DNA from: JBGSTR01 sp963707135 | GTDB lineage: Bacteria > Pseudomonadota > Gammaproteobacteria > Chromatiales > Chromatiaceae | Direction: 5' to 3' | NCBI GenBank assembly: GCA_963707135.1 | Contig: CAVPOY010000034.1 | Coordinates: forward strand, 7,794-71,793 | Length of the DNA: 64,000 nucleotides | Shown here: in pieces, positions 16,082-25,018 of the stretch | Position numbering within the stretch: the first letter of the stretch is position 1 | Layout of the letters: each line of letters begins with the position of its first letter | Made by a program: the position numbers and the translations under genes | Notes under the pieces: model-generated | Database searches by the model: none | Seen by the model: only the letters and a program-made list of their open reading frames with translations | What the model was told of the DNA's origin: nothing

Positions 16082-17392
16082 ATGTGGATCGCCGAGCCCG
16101 TTGACCGCCTTGTCGATGTCACCTGCCCCTTCTGCGGGCTGGCCTGCGACGACCTCCAGGTCGAGGCGAACGCGGGCGCCCCGCCCACCCTGACCAACGC
16201 CTGCCCGGTGGCACGCGCCGGATTCGCCGATGCGTTCGCCGATGAACGCGAGCCGGCGCGGATCCGCGGCCGTTCCGCCGAGCTCGCCGACGCGCTCGAT
16301 CGGTCCGCATCGCTGCTTCGGGAGGCCCGCGCACCGGTCATTGCAGGGCTGGCGACCGATGTGAACGGCATGCGCGCCGCGCTGGCGCTCGCCGACCGTT
16401 GCGGCGCCACGCTCGACCACGCGAACGGCGACGCGATGTTGCGGAACCTGCTGGTCCTGCAGGACAGCGGTTGGTTCACGACCACCTTCAGCGAGGTGCG
16501 CAATCGCGCGGACTTGATCCTGATCGCCGGCACCCACTGCTTCGATCGTTTCCCGCGGCTCTTGGAGCGGGTGCTGTTCCCTCCCGATGCCTTGTTCTCA
16601 CCGCCCGGCGAGCGCGCCCTGGTGCTGATCGGCCCCTGGGACCCGAGTGCCCTCCCTGCCGAGATCCAGGCCTTCAATCCTAACGTCATCCCGGTGCCGT
16701 TGACCGAGCTGGCGGGGCTGGCCGGCGTGCTGCGGGGCTTGATCGCCGGCCGGCCCGTTCGGACCGGCGCGGCCGTCGGGGCGCCGGATGGCGCCCTGGA
16801 ATCGCTCGCCGCGCGTCTGCTGGAGGCCCGCTACAGCGCGGTCGCCTGGACTGCGGCCGAGCTCGATTTTCCCCATGCCGAGCTCACGGTTCAGGCCCTG
16901 GTCGAGCTGGTCCGCGATCTCAACCGCACCACCCGCGCCGCGGCCCTGCCGCTGGCGGGGACACTGGGCGACCTCACCGCCGATCAGGTCTGCACCTGGC
17001 AGACCGGCTACCCGCTGCGAGCCGGGCTGGCCGAGGGCCGACCGAGATACGAGCCCTTTCTGTCCAGGTACCCGGACCTGCTGGCACGCGGCGAGACGGA
17101 TCTGCTGCTCTGGATCTCGGCCCTGCCCGGCCAAGCAGCGCCCCCGGTCACGGAAGTGCCGACGATCCTGTTGGGCCGGTTCCAGGCCGATCGGGCAACG
17201 CAACCGGAGGTCCAGATCGCGGTCGGCACCCCCGGCGTCGATCACCCCGGACACTGGTACCGCAGCGATTCGGTCTGTCCGTTGCCACTGGGCCGGCTGC
17301 GCGCATCCGGGTTGCCGTCGGTCGCCCAGGTCCTGGACAGGATCGATGCGCGGCTCGCTGCGAAGCCGTCAGGGAATACGTCCCGATGCTGA
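16082..17392 (+). CDS. fhcB: Formyltransferase/hydrolase complex subunit B
   Basis: The 436-residue protein has VTCPFCGLACDDLQVE at the N-terminus, followed by a molybdopterin-oxidoreductase-like fold with TDVNGMRAALALADRCGATLDH and LILIAGTHCFDRFPRLLERV. FhcB is the bacterial relative of formylmethanofuran dehydrogenase FwdB. In bacteria the complex does not reduce CO2 but transfers formyl from H4MPT to the methanofuran-type cofactor and hydrolyses it to formate. It leads fhcBADC, overlapping fhcA by 7 bases. The 273-base gap to the divergent beta-RFAP synthase must hold both operons' promoters. Confidence 0.93.
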   Translation: MWIAEPVDRLVDVTCPFCGLACDDLQVEANAGAPPTLTNACPVARAGFADAFADEREPARIRGRSAELADALDRSASLLREARAPVIAGLATDVNGMRAALALADRCGATLDHANGDAMLRNLLVLQDSGWFTTTFSEVRNRADLILIAGTHCFDRFPRLLERVLFPPDALFSPPGERALVLIGPWDPSALPAEIQAFNPNVIPVPLTELAGLAGVLRGLIAGRPVRTGAAVGAPDGALESLAARLLEARYSAVAWTAAELDFPHAELTVQALVELVRDLNRTTRAAALPLAGTLGDLTADQVCTWQTGYPLRAGLAEGRPRYEPFLSRYPDLLARGETDLLLWISALPGQAAPPVTEVPTILLGRFQADRATQPEVQIAVGTPGVDHPGHWYRSDSVCPLPLGRLRASGLPSVAQVLDRIDARLAAKPSGNTSRC

Positions 17393-19056
17393 CCAGACTC
17401 TCGGGCGGCACGCTGTACGATCCCGCCAATGGCGTGAACGGCGAGATACGCGACCTCTATGTTCGGGACGGCCGCATCCTCGCCGACCCGCCCCCCGGCG
17501 AGTCTCCGGGGCACACCTTCGATCTCGCCGGCAAGCTGGTGATGGCCGGGGCCATCGACCTGCACACCCATATCGGCGGGGGCAAGGTCAACATCGCCCG
17601 CGCCATGCTGCCGGAGGACCAGGCGGCCCACCCGCGCCGGCGCACCGGACTCACCCGCTCGGGAGGCGGCCACGCGGCGCCATCCACCACGGCCACCGGC
17701 TACCGGTACGCCGAGATGGGCTACACGACCTGTTTCGAGCCCGCCGTACTTCCGGCCAATGCCCGCCAGGCCCACATGGAGATGGCCGACACCCCGATGA
17801 TCGACACCGGGGGCTACGCCCTGCTCGGCAACGACGACCTGCTCCTCCAGTTGATGTCCGAGGGTGCCTCCCAGGAGGCCATCAACGACTATGTCGCCTG
17901 GACATTGCGCGCCTCCCAATGCATCGGTATCAAGGTGGTCAACGCCGGCGGGATCAATGCCTTCAAGTTCAACACCCGCCGGCTGGACGTGGACGAGGTC
18001 CACCCGCACTACCCGCTGCGCCCCCGGGACATCCTGCGCACCCTGAGCCGGGCGGTCGCGGAGCTCGGCATACCCCACCCGCTGCACGTGCACGCCAGCA
18101 ATCTGGGCGTGCCGGGCAACCATCGCTCGACCCTGGCGACCATGGAGGCCGCCGAGGGGTTCCCGGTCCACCTGACCCACATCCAGTTCCATAGCTACGG
18201 CAGCGAGGGCGACCGGGGCTTCTCGTCCGCCGCGGGCGAGATCGCCGAGGCCGTCAACCGGCTCCCCAACGTCTCGATCGACGTCGGGCAGGTGATGTTC
18301 GGCCAGACGGTGACGGTCTCCGGCGACACCATGCGGCAGTATGCGAACCACCGCCATGCCCATCCGCACAAATGGACCTGCATGGACATCGAGTGCGACG
18401 CGGGCTGCGGCGTCGTCCCGTTCCGCTACCGGGACAGGAACTTCGTCAACGCCCTGCAATGGGCCATCGGACTGGAGCTGTTCCTGATGGTGCAGGACCC
18501 CTGGCGGGTGTTCCTGACCACGGACCACCCCAACGGGGCCCCGTTCACCAGCTACCCGCGACTGATCCGGCTGCTGATGGACCGCGGCTTCCGCAACGAT
18601 CAGCTGGCTCAGATCAACCCGGCCGCGGCGGCCATGAGCCAGCTCGGCGACCTCGACCGGGTCTACTCGTTGTACGAGATCGCCATCATGACCCGGGCCG
18701 CGCCGGCGCGGATCCTCGGGCTCGCGGATCGCGGTCACCTGGGTCCCGGGGCGCGCGCCGACATCACCGTCTATCACGACCGGCCGAACCCGGAACAGAT
18801 GTTCCAGAGCCCGATGCTGGTCTTCAAGGACGGCGAGGTCGTCGTCGAGGAGGGCAAGGTCACCCGCCCGGTCCGCGGAACCACCCAGGTCGTGCGGCCC
18901 GAATACGACCCCGCCATCGAGCGCCGAATCGGCCAGTGGTTCGACCGCTACCACGCCACCCGGATGGCGAACTTTCGGATCTCGGACGACGAGATGGCCG
19001 AGGGCATCGGCAGCCCGATCGGCGTCCATCCCTGCCGGGGAAGGACGCGCGCGTGA
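17386..19056 (+). CDS. fhcA: Formyltransferase/hydrolase complex subunit A (amidohydrolase subunit)
   Basis: This 556-residue protein is a metal-dependent amidohydrolase: GAIDLHTHIGGGKVNIARAM provides the HxH metal site, LHVHASNLGVPGNH and VHLTHIQFHSYG further ligands, and LTTDHPNGAPFTSYPR the catalytic Asp region. It is the hydrolase subunit that releases formate from the formyl-methanofuran analogue. Length and motifs match FhcA/FwdA. Its TGA overlaps the GTG of fhcD (GTGA). Confidence 0.96.
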   Translation: MLTRLSGGTLYDPANGVNGEIRDLYVRDGRILADPPPGESPGHTFDLAGKLVMAGAIDLHTHIGGGKVNIARAMLPEDQAAHPRRRTGLTRSGGGHAAPSTTATGYRYAEMGYTTCFEPAVLPANARQAHMEMADTPMIDTGGYALLGNDDLLLQLMSEGASQEAINDYVAWTLRASQCIGIKVVNAGGINAFKFNTRRLDVDEVHPHYPLRPRDILRTLSRAVAELGIPHPLHVHASNLGVPGNHRSTLATMEAAEGFPVHLTHIQFHSYGSEGDRGFSSAAGEIAEAVNRLPNVSIDVGQVMFGQTVTVSGDTMRQYANHRHAHPHKWTCMDIECDAGCGVVPFRYRDRNFVNALQWAIGLELFLMVQDPWRVFLTTDHPNGAPFTSYPRLIRLLMDRGFRNDQLAQINPAAAAMSQLGDLDRVYSLYEIAIMTRAAPARILGLADRGHLGPGARADITVYHDRPNPEQMFQSPMLVFKDGEVVVEEGKVTRPVRGTTQVVRPEYDPAIERRIGQWFDRYHATRMANFRISDDEMAEGIGSPIGVHPCRGRTRA

Positions 19057-19949
19057 TCGTCAACGGGATCGAGATCGAGGACACGTTCGCCGAGGCCTTC
19101 GGGATGACGGCGACCCGAATCCTGATCACGGCGTCGACCCCCCATTGGGCGCGGGTGGCCGGCACCACCATGACCGGCTTCGCGACCTCGGTGATCGGCT
19201 GCGGTGTCGAGGCCGGGATCGAGTCCGAGATCGACCCGGCGGATACGCCCGACGGGCGGCCCGGCGTCAGCGTGCTGCTGTTCGCCGTCTCGGGCGATGA
19301 GCTGGCGAAGCAGGTCGAGCGCCGGGTCGGTCAATGCGTGCTCACCTGCCCGACCACGGCGGTCTTCGCCGGCATGCAGGGTGAGAAGCCGGTGCCGCTG
19401 GGCAGGAACCTGCGCTTCTTCGGCGACGGGCATCAGATCTCCAAGCAGATCGGCGGGCGGCGCTACTGGCGCGTGCCGGTGATGGACGGGGAGTTCCTCT
19501 GCGAGGAGCACACCGCGCGCACCGGAGCGGTCGGCGGCGGAAACTTTCTGGTGCTCGGGCTCGGCGCCGAAGCGGTATTGGCGGCCTGTGAGTCGGCGGT
19601 GGACGCGATCCGGCGGCTGCCGAACGTGCTGCTGCCCTTCCCCGGCGGCATCGCACGCTCAGGCTCCAAGGTCGGCTCCAAGTACAAGGCCCTGATGGCC
19701 TCGACCAACGACGCCTATTGCCCGACGCTGCGCGGGCAGGTGAGCTCCCGGCTCGACCCCGACATCGCGTCGGTGTTGGAGATCGTCATCAACGGCCTCT
19801 CGGAGGCGGACGTGGCCGAGGCCACGCGGGTCGGCATTCGGGCCGTCTGCGAGCTCGGCGCCGCGGCGGGCATCCGACGCATCTCCGCGGGCAACTACGG
19901 TGGCAAGCTCGGCAAGTTCCACTTCCATCTGCGGGAGCTGATGGCGTGA
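19053..19949 (+). CDS. fhcD: Formylmethanofuran-tetrahydromethanopterin formyltransferase
   Basis: The 298-residue protein has VNGIEIEDTFAEAFGMTATR, FATSVIGCGVEAGIE, NLRFFGDGHQISK and KYKALMASTNDAYCPTLR, all diagnostic for Ftr/FhcD. It moves the formyl group from H4MPT to the methanofuran-type cofactor inside the Fhc complex. The start is GTG (19053-19055), overlapping the fhcA stop, and it overlaps fhcC by GTGA at its 3' end, so the complex is translationally coupled. Confidence 0.96.
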   Translation: MIVNGIEIEDTFAEAFGMTATRILITASTPHWARVAGTTMTGFATSVIGCGVEAGIESEIDPADTPDGRPGVSVLLFAVSGDELAKQVERRVGQCVLTCPTTAVFAGMQGEKPVPLGRNLRFFGDGHQISKQIGGRRYWRVPVMDGEFLCEEHTARTGAVGGGNFLVLGLGAEAVLAACESAVDAIRRLPNVLLPFPGGIARSGSKVGSKYKALMASTNDAYCPTLRGQVSSRLDPDIASVLEIVINGLSEADVAEATRVGIRAVCELGAAAGIRRISAGNYGGKLGKFHFHLRELMA

Positions 19950-20760
19950 AACCGCTGACACTGCGGTTGCTCGATCGCCCGGTCCACCGGCTCGACATGT
20001 CCGCCTTCACCCCCGAGCGGCTCGCCGGCCGGGCGCCCGAGGAGATCGGCCAGATTCCCATCTGGCAGGGGAACCGACAGCGGCCCGCCGGGGAGCTGTT
20101 TCGGGTCACGGGCCGCGACCCCGCGGACATCCGGATCGAGACCGACAGCGACCGACTCGACGGGATCGGCGCGGGCATGACGCGGGGCTCGATCACCGTC
20201 GAGGGGCGCGCCGGGGCCTACCTCGGGCGGGCGATGCAAGGCGGAGACCTGCGGGTCCTCGGCGATACGGGCATCTTTGCCGGCAGCGCCATGTCCGGCG
20301 GGTCGCTGCGCGTCGATCGGAGCTGCGGCGACTACCTGGGCGCGCCGATACCGGGCGAGCGGCACGGGATGCGCGGCGGACTGATCGAGGTCCGCGGCAA
20401 CGCCGGCGATCGGGCCGGCGATCGGCTGCGCCGCGGCACCATCCTGATCGCGGGCAGCGCCGGGGATTACACGCGGCTCGCGGATGATCGCCGGCACCCT
20501 CGTCGCCCTCGGCGGCACGGGCGGACACACCGCGACTCGGGATGCACCGCGGCACCCTGCTTCTGCCGTCCGAGCCGGACCTGCCGCCCACCTTCAACGA
20601 CAACGGCGTCCAGGACCTGGGCTTCCTCGCCGTCTTGAGCCGGGCCTTTCGCGACCTCGATCCGCCGTTTCGGGAGCTCGGGGAGCGCGGCACCCGGGTC
20701 CGCCGGTGGCTCGGGGACCTCGGCTACGGCGGCAGGGGCGAGGTCCTCGTCTGGGTGTGA
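19946..20760 (+). CDS. fhcC: Formyltransferase/hydrolase complex subunit C, with two apparent frameshifts
   Basis: The GTG-start frame gives LTLRLLDRPVHRLDMSAF and the Gly-rich beta-helix repeats of FhcC (GDLRVLGDTGIFAGSAMSGG, DYLGAPIPGERHGMRGG) up to AGSAGDYT. The frame then moves by one base near 20485 into MIAGTLVALGGTGGHT, and by one more near 20540 into GMHRGTLLLPSEPDLPPTFN, ending normally with GEVLVWV. The 815-base span is two more than a multiple of three, so two single-base insertions restore an ordinary FhcC of about 270 residues. With intact fhcBAD upstream, sequence error is a serious alternative to decay. Confidence 0.82.
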
Positions 20761-20851
20761 GCCATCCCCGTTCGGGACTTGGTAAGCGCGTCCCCAGGCC
20801 GCAGTACTTGATCGAGTCCCAGCCCTCATCCATCCCCGGAGGCACCCGAGC

Positions 20852-21217
20852 ATGTCCGACGAAAGAGTCTACAGTGACGAAGAGATACGGCAGCGTCTGG
20901 AGACCGAGCTGCCCCACTGGTACTACGAGGACGGCTGGATCCGGCGCAAGTACAAGACCAGCGGTTGGAAGGGGACCCTGATGGTCATCAACGCGGTGGG
21001 ACACCTGGCCGAGGCCGCCTGGCACCACCCGGACCTGACCGCCTCCTATGCCTTCGTCGTCGTCAAGCTGGTCACCCATTCGGCCAAGGGGATCACCGAC
21101 AAGGACTTCGAGCTCGCCCGAAAGATCGAGGAGACCGTCGCCTGGCGCCCCGAGCCGGGCAGCGCTCTGGAGGGCACCCCGGACGACCCGCGCTTCAAGT
21201 ACATCAAGTACGACTGA
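20852..21217 (+). CDS. Pterin-4a-carbinolamine dehydratase family protein
   Basis: The 121-residue protein shows the PCD/DCoH fold: HWYYEDGWIRRKYKTSGWKG, then INAVGHLAEAAWHHPDLTASYAFV with the active-site HHPD, and VTHSAKGITDKDFELARKIE. Related proteins occur in bacterial H4MPT clusters and are thought to act in pterin metabolism. It follows fhcC after 91 bases and has GGAGG 9-13 bases upstream of ATG. There is no phenylalanine hydroxylase gene nearby, so a role in H4MPT synthesis is favoured by context only. Confidence 0.85.
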   Translation: MSDERVYSDEEIRQRLETELPHWYYEDGWIRRKYKTSGWKGTLMVINAVGHLAEAAWHHPDLTASYAFVVVKLVTHSAKGITDKDFELARKIEETVAWRPEPGSALEGTPDDPRFKYIKYD

Positions 21218-21420
21218 GTCAGGCGCGGTGAGGTCTCCTCAGCCCGACCCTCGCCCGCGAGCGGGAGACGGAGCAAGAGGAGGCTCCGTGCCCGGAACAT
21301 CGGTTCACAATTGGCGAAGGAGCAGCCCGTCGTGAAAACCGCCAACGCGGGGAGGGGACGACGAGGGGCTCGACACCCGTCGTCGATCACCGTTGCAACG
21401 GCCGCATCCGGGGTTCACAG

Positions 21421-21438
21421 TGTGCCAGCGGTGACACA
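21421..21438. promoter_or_regulatory. Putative activator-binding palindrome upstream of pqqA
   Basis: TGTGCCAGCGGTGACACA is an imperfect inverted repeat 120 bases upstream of the sigma-54 promoter, a normal distance for an enhancer. Its right half GTGACACA is identical to the right half of the perfect palindrome upstream of xoxF (26025-26042). Confidence 0.45.
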
Positions 21439-21558
21439 GACCACTGCCCGCGGCGGCCGGCCCCGGCCTGTCGCCTGCCGATCGGTTCGTCCTCGACCTG
21501 CTCGCCAGCGTTGGCTCCGGGCTCGACGACCCCTATCCCCCGGTACAGCAAAGGGTTG

Positions 21559-21574
21559 TTGGCACGACCGTTGC
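21559..21574 (+). promoter_or_regulatory. Sigma-54 (-24/-12) promoter for pqqA
   Basis: TTGGCACGACCGTTGC matches the RpoN consensus TTGGCACG-N4-TTGC at every position, with GG and GC ten bases apart. It is about 120 bases upstream of pqqA in the correct orientation. Expression would then need an AAA+ enhancer-binding activator, none of which is encoded in this window. Confidence 0.75.
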
Positions 21575-21693
21575 CCTTATGATCGGGAGAGTGCGGATAG
21601 ACGCACGAAAATGCTCGGGCTGCTCAGCTTGGACCGGCTGAGCCCGGAACACCCGACCTTAGACCGCAAACACCCCTATTGGAGGGCTGAACG

Positions 21694-21768
21694 ATGACCT
21701 GGATGACACCCGCTTTCGAGGACCTTCGCCTCGGCTTCGAGATCAATCTGTACATCAACAACCGGTAA
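21694..21768 (+). CDS. pqqA: PQQ precursor peptide PqqA
   Basis: This 24-residue peptide (MTWMTPAFEDLRLGFEINLY plus INNR) contains the E-x3-Y pair at Glu16 and Tyr20 that PqqE cross-links and that becomes the PQQ skeleton. GGAGG lies 9 bases before the ATG. It is followed at once by a strong terminator-like hairpin and then pqqBCDE, the usual arrangement giving far more precursor than enzyme. Confidence 0.97.
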   Translation: MTWMTPAFEDLRLGFEINLYINNR

Positions 21769-21792
21769 ACCGTCGCCGGCTTGCAGATCCGC

Positions 21793-21826
21793 GAAGGCGC
21801 GGGGCATCGGCCCCGCGCCTTCTTTT
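21793..21826 (+). terminator. Rho-independent terminator/attenuator between pqqA and pqqB
   Basis: A perfect 13-bp stem (GAAGGCGCGGGGC with GCCCCGCGCCTTC), a 4-base loop and a TTTT tail form a textbook intrinsic terminator 25 bases after pqqA. Partial read-through would set a low pqqB-E to pqqA ratio. An independent promoter for pqqB is not evident in the 52 bases that remain before its ATG. Confidence 0.85.
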
Positions 21827-21878
21827 GAACCTTCGCAATCGCCGGTGTCGGGCCGGTCACCTCAGGAACCGTCGCCGC

Positions 21879-22793
21879 ATGAGGATCCGCATCCTAGGTT
21901 CCGGAGCCGGCGGTGGCTTTCCGCAGTGGAACTGCAACTGCCCCAACTGCGCGGGCGTGCGCGGCGGCCGCATCAGGGCCACCCGCCGGACCCAGTCCTC
22001 CATCGCGATCAGCACCGACGCGGAGCGCTGGCTGCTGTTCAACGCCTCGCCGGACATCCGGGCGCAGCTCGAGTCCTTCCCCGCCCTGCAGCCCGCCCGG
22101 GCCGTCCGCGACACGGCGATCCACGCGATCCTGCTGGTCGACGCCCAGATCGACCACACCACGGGGCTGCTGACGCTTCGCGAGCACACGGCGCCCTGGG
22201 ACATCTACTGCACGGCCGCGGTCCGCGAGGACCTGACGACCGGTTTCCCGATCTTCAACATCCTCTCGCACTTCCGCGGCGTTCGCTGGCACGAGATCGG
22301 CACCGACGAGTCCAGCTTCCGGGTCCACGGGATCGAGGGACTGGAGCTTACGGCCGTGCCGTTACGCAGCGAGGCGCCACCTTACTCGCCCCACCGCCAC
22401 AACACGGTGCCCGGCGACAATATCGGCGTGCGCGTGCTGGACCAGGCTACCGGCGGCTCACTGTTCTACGCACCCGGTCTGGGCCGAATCGACGACCATG
22501 TCCTGAGCTACCTGCGGGAGGCCGACTGCGTACTGGTGGACGGCACACTCTGGACCAACGACGAGATGATCCGGGGCGGGATCAGCGACAAGCGCGGCAG
22601 CGACATGGGTCACCTGGACCAGTCGGGCCGCGGCGGCATCGTCGAGCACCTGAGCGGGCTCGCCAGGCCGCGCAAGATCCTCATCCACATCAACAACACC
22701 AACCCGATTCTGGACGAGGCGTCCGCCGAGCGCCGGGCCCTGGAGCGCTCCGGCATCGAGGTGGCCTACGACGGGATGGACATCGAGCTGTGA
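21879..22793 (+). CDS. pqqB: PQQ biosynthesis protein PqqB
   Basis: The 304-residue protein has the metallo-beta-lactamase fold of PqqB: ILGSGAGGGFPQWNCNCPNC at the N-terminus, ILLVDAQIDHTTGLLTLRE, YAPGLGRIDDHVL and MGHLDQSGRGGIVE. PqqB is an iron hydroxylase acting on the Glu-Tyr intermediate after peptide release. I chose ATG 21879, where the family begins; the longer upstream frame would run through the terminator. It is 16 bases upstream of pqqC. Confidence 0.96.
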   Translation: MRIRILGSGAGGGFPQWNCNCPNCAGVRGGRIRATRRTQSSIAISTDAERWLLFNASPDIRAQLESFPALQPARAVRDTAIHAILLVDAQIDHTTGLLTLREHTAPWDIYCTAAVREDLTTGFPIFNILSHFRGVRWHEIGTDESSFRVHGIEGLELTAVPLRSEAPPYSPHRHNTVPGDNIGVRVLDQATGGSLFYAPGLGRIDDHVLSYLREADCVLVDGTLWTNDEMIRGGISDKRGSDMGHLDQSGRGGIVEHLSGLARPRKILIHINNTNPILDEASAERRALERSGIEVAYDGMDIEL

Positions 22794-22809
22794 GGGGCGC
22801 TGAGCAACG

Positions 22810-23562
22810 ATGGGCATAGAGTCGGATTCCCCCTGGACTCGCGATGAGTTCGAGCAGCGGCTGCGCGACAAGGAGCGGTTCTACCATATTCATCATGAAT
22901 TCAATGTCCTGATGAATTCCGGTCAGCTCGATCGGCCGGCCATCCAGGGGTGGGTCGCCAACCGCTTCTACTACCAGACCTCGATCCCGCTGAAGGACGC
23001 GGCCATACTGGCCAACTGCCCGGACCGCGAGGTGCGCCGGCACTGGGTGCAGCGCATCGTCGATCATGACGGGACCCAGGGCGACGAGGGCGGCATAGAG
23101 GCCTGGCTGAAGCTCGGGGAGGCGGTGGGTCTGAGCCGCGAAGATCTCTGGTCGCACACCCACCTGCTGCCCGGGGTGCGGTTCGCCGTCGACGCCTATG
23201 TGAGCTTCGCCCGCCAACAGCCCTGGGAGGTGGCCGCGAGCTCGTCCCTGACCGAGCTGTTCGCCCCCGCGATCCATCAGTCGCGCCTGGACAACTGGCC
23301 CCGGCACTACCCCTGGATCGACGAGCGCGGCTACGCCTATTTCCGCAAGCGACTGAGCGAGGCTCGCCGGGACGTCGAGCACGGCCTGGCGATCACGCTC
23401 GACTATTACCGCACCCGGGCGCAACAAGAGCGCATGCTGCAGGTCCTACAGTTCAAGCTCGACGTGCTCTGGACCATGCTCGATTGTATGTGGATGGCCT
23501 ATATCGCCAAGAAACCGCCCTATCACAATGTCCCTTTAGACGACGGCAGGTCCCAGCCATGA
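22810..23562 (+). CDS. pqqC: Pyrroloquinoline-quinone synthase
   Basis: This 250-residue all-helical oxidase carries YHIHHEFNVLMNSGQL, GWVANRFYYQTSIPLKDAAI, RIVDHDG and MLDCMWMAYI, diagnostic for PqqC. It performs the last ring closure and eight-electron oxidation to PQQ. Length is normal. Its stop overlaps pqqD's start as ATGA. Confidence 0.97.
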   Translation: MGIESDSPWTRDEFEQRLRDKERFYHIHHEFNVLMNSGQLDRPAIQGWVANRFYYQTSIPLKDAAILANCPDREVRRHWVQRIVDHDGTQGDEGGIEAWLKLGEAVGLSREDLWSHTHLLPGVRFAVDAYVSFARQQPWEVAASSSLTELFAPAIHQSRLDNWPRHYPWIDERGYAYFRKRLSEARRDVEHGLAITLDYYRTRAQQERMLQVLQFKLDVLWTMLDCMWMAYIAKKPPYHNVPLDDGRSQP

Positions 23563-23846
23563 GCGAGCCCTTGTCCGCGGCGGATTGTCCGGTGATCGCC
23601 CAGCAGTTCCGCTTTCAGTGGGAGGAGGCCCAGGGCTGCCATGTGCTGCTCTACCCGGAGGGCATGGTCAAGCTCAACCCGGCCGCCGGCGAGATCCTGA
23701 AGCGCTGTGACGGCAACCGATCGATCGACGAGATCGTCGCGGACCTGAGCGCCCAGTTCCCGGGCGCCGAGGGTCTGAGCGACGACGTCTACACCTTTCT
23801 GAAGACTGCCCATGACAACCAGTGGATCCGACGCAAGCCTGCCTAA
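23559..23846 (+). CDS. pqqD: PqqA-binding chaperone PqqD
   Basis: The 95-residue protein contains FRFQWEEAQGCHVLLYPEGM, VKLNPAAGEILKRCDG and IVADLSAQFPGA, the PqqD peptide-chaperone (RRE) signature. It presents PqqA to the radical SAM enzyme PqqE. It overlaps pqqC by 4 bases and pqqE by 35 bases, so the two partners are probably made in step. Confidence 0.95.
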   Translation: MSEPLSAADCPVIAQQFRFQWEEAQGCHVLLYPEGMVKLNPAAGEILKRCDGNRSIDEIVADLSAQFPGAEGLSDDVYTFLKTAHDNQWIRRKPA

Positions 23847-24969
23847 GCCCCTGTGGCTGCTGGCGGAGCTGACCTACAAATGTCCCTTGCAGTGTCCCTA
23901 CTGCTCGAACCCGCTCGACATCGCCCGCTACAAGGACGAGCTCTCGACGGACGAGTGGGTCCGGGTGTTCCGCGAGGCACGCGCCATGGGTGCGGTGCAG
24001 CTGGGCTTCTCCGGCGGCGAGGCCCTGGTGCGCCGGGATCTCGAGGAGCTGATCGCCGCGGCCCACGACCTGGGCTTCTACACCAACCTGCTCACGTCGG
24101 GCGTGGGTATGGACGAGCGTCGCATCCAGGCCTTCAAGGCCGCCGGGCTCGACCACATCCAGATCAGCTTCCAGGCCAGCAGCGAGGAGATCAACAACTT
24201 CATCGCCGGCAACAACTCCTTCCAGCACAAGCTCGCGATGGCCCGGCTGGTCAAGAAGTACGACTACCCGATGGTGCTCTGCTTCGTGCTGCACCGGCAC
24301 AACCAGGACCAGGTCGAGGAGATCCTGGAAATGGCCCTGTCGCTGGAGGCCGACTATGTGGAGCTGGCGACCACCCAGTACTACGGCTGGGCCCTGCTCA
24401 ACCGCGATCAGCTGCTGCCTACCCGGGAGCAGGTCGAGCACGCCGAGGCCGTCGCGCACCGCTATCAGGAGCGGCTCAAGGGTCGGATGCGGATCTACTA
24501 TGTGGTGCCTGACTACTACGAGGAGCGGCCGAAGGCCTGCATGAAGGGCTGGGGATCCATCTTCCTGACCGTCGCGCCGGACGGCACGGCGCTCCCCTGC
24601 CACGCCGCGGGCACGCTCCCTGGGCTGACCTTCCCGAACGTCCGGGACCACAGCATCGAGTGGATCTGGAACGAGTCGCCGGACTTCAACAAGTTCCGCG
24701 GCTACGGCTGGATGAAGGAGCCGTGCCGGAGTTGCGACGAGCGCACCAAGGACTTCGGCGGCTGCCGCTGCCAGGCCTACATGCTGACCGGTGATGCCGC
24801 TAACGCCGACCCGGTCTGCAGCAAGTCGCCCCACCATGCCGACCTGCAGCAGCAGGTACGCCGGATCGTGGCCGAGCCTGCCGGCACCCCGGTCGCCGTG
24901 CCGCTGCAATTCCGCAATATGCGGACCTCGAAGCGGCTGAGCGCGGCAGGCGGCGAACGCGCCGACTAG
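23812..24969 (+). CDS. pqqE: PqqA peptide cyclase (radical SAM/SPASM)
   Basis: The 385-residue protein has the radical SAM motif CPLQCPYC (CX3CX2C), GFSGGEALVRRDLEELI, and a C-terminal SPASM region with ACMKGWG, LPCHAAGTL, CRSCDERTKDFGGCRC and CSKSP for auxiliary iron-sulfur clusters. It forms the C-C bond between Glu16 and Tyr20 of PqqA. The start at 23812 lies inside pqqD; a later start is possible but would trim conserved sequence. Confidence 0.97.
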   Translation: MTTSGSDASLPKPLWLLAELTYKCPLQCPYCSNPLDIARYKDELSTDEWVRVFREARAMGAVQLGFSGGEALVRRDLEELIAAAHDLGFYTNLLTSGVGMDERRIQAFKAAGLDHIQISFQASSEEINNFIAGNNSFQHKLAMARLVKKYDYPMVLCFVLHRHNQDQVEEILEMALSLEADYVELATTQYYGWALLNRDQLLPTREQVEHAEAVAHRYQERLKGRMRIYYVVPDYYEERPKACMKGWGSIFLTVAPDGTALPCHAAGTLPGLTFPNVRDHSIEWIWNESPDFNKFRGYGWMKEPCRSCDERTKDFGGCRCQAYMLTGDAANADPVCSKSPHHADLQQQVRRIVAEPAGTPVAVPLQFRNMRTSKRLSAAGGERAD

Positions 24970-25018
24970 CCGGCCGGTACGTCCCGGGCGGTCCCGGTCC
25001 CGGGCTCGAACGAGTCGG

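Larger units (their letters stand above)
21218..21693. other. Gene-free regulatory region upstream of pqqA
   Basis: No credible gene is seen in these 476 bases. It holds a palindromic upstream site (21421-21438), a sigma-54-type promoter (21559-21574) and a GC-rich inverted repeat around 21247-21275. An untranslated leader of about 110 bases would separate the promoter from pqqA. Confidence 0.6.

Noticed and set aside
16082..19949. A tungsten formylmethanofuran dehydrogenase that reduces CO2
   Set aside because: The gene set is the bacterial Fhc formyltransferase/hydrolase with Fae, MtdB and Mch; no ferredoxin-type FwdFG or other methanogenesis genes accompany it.
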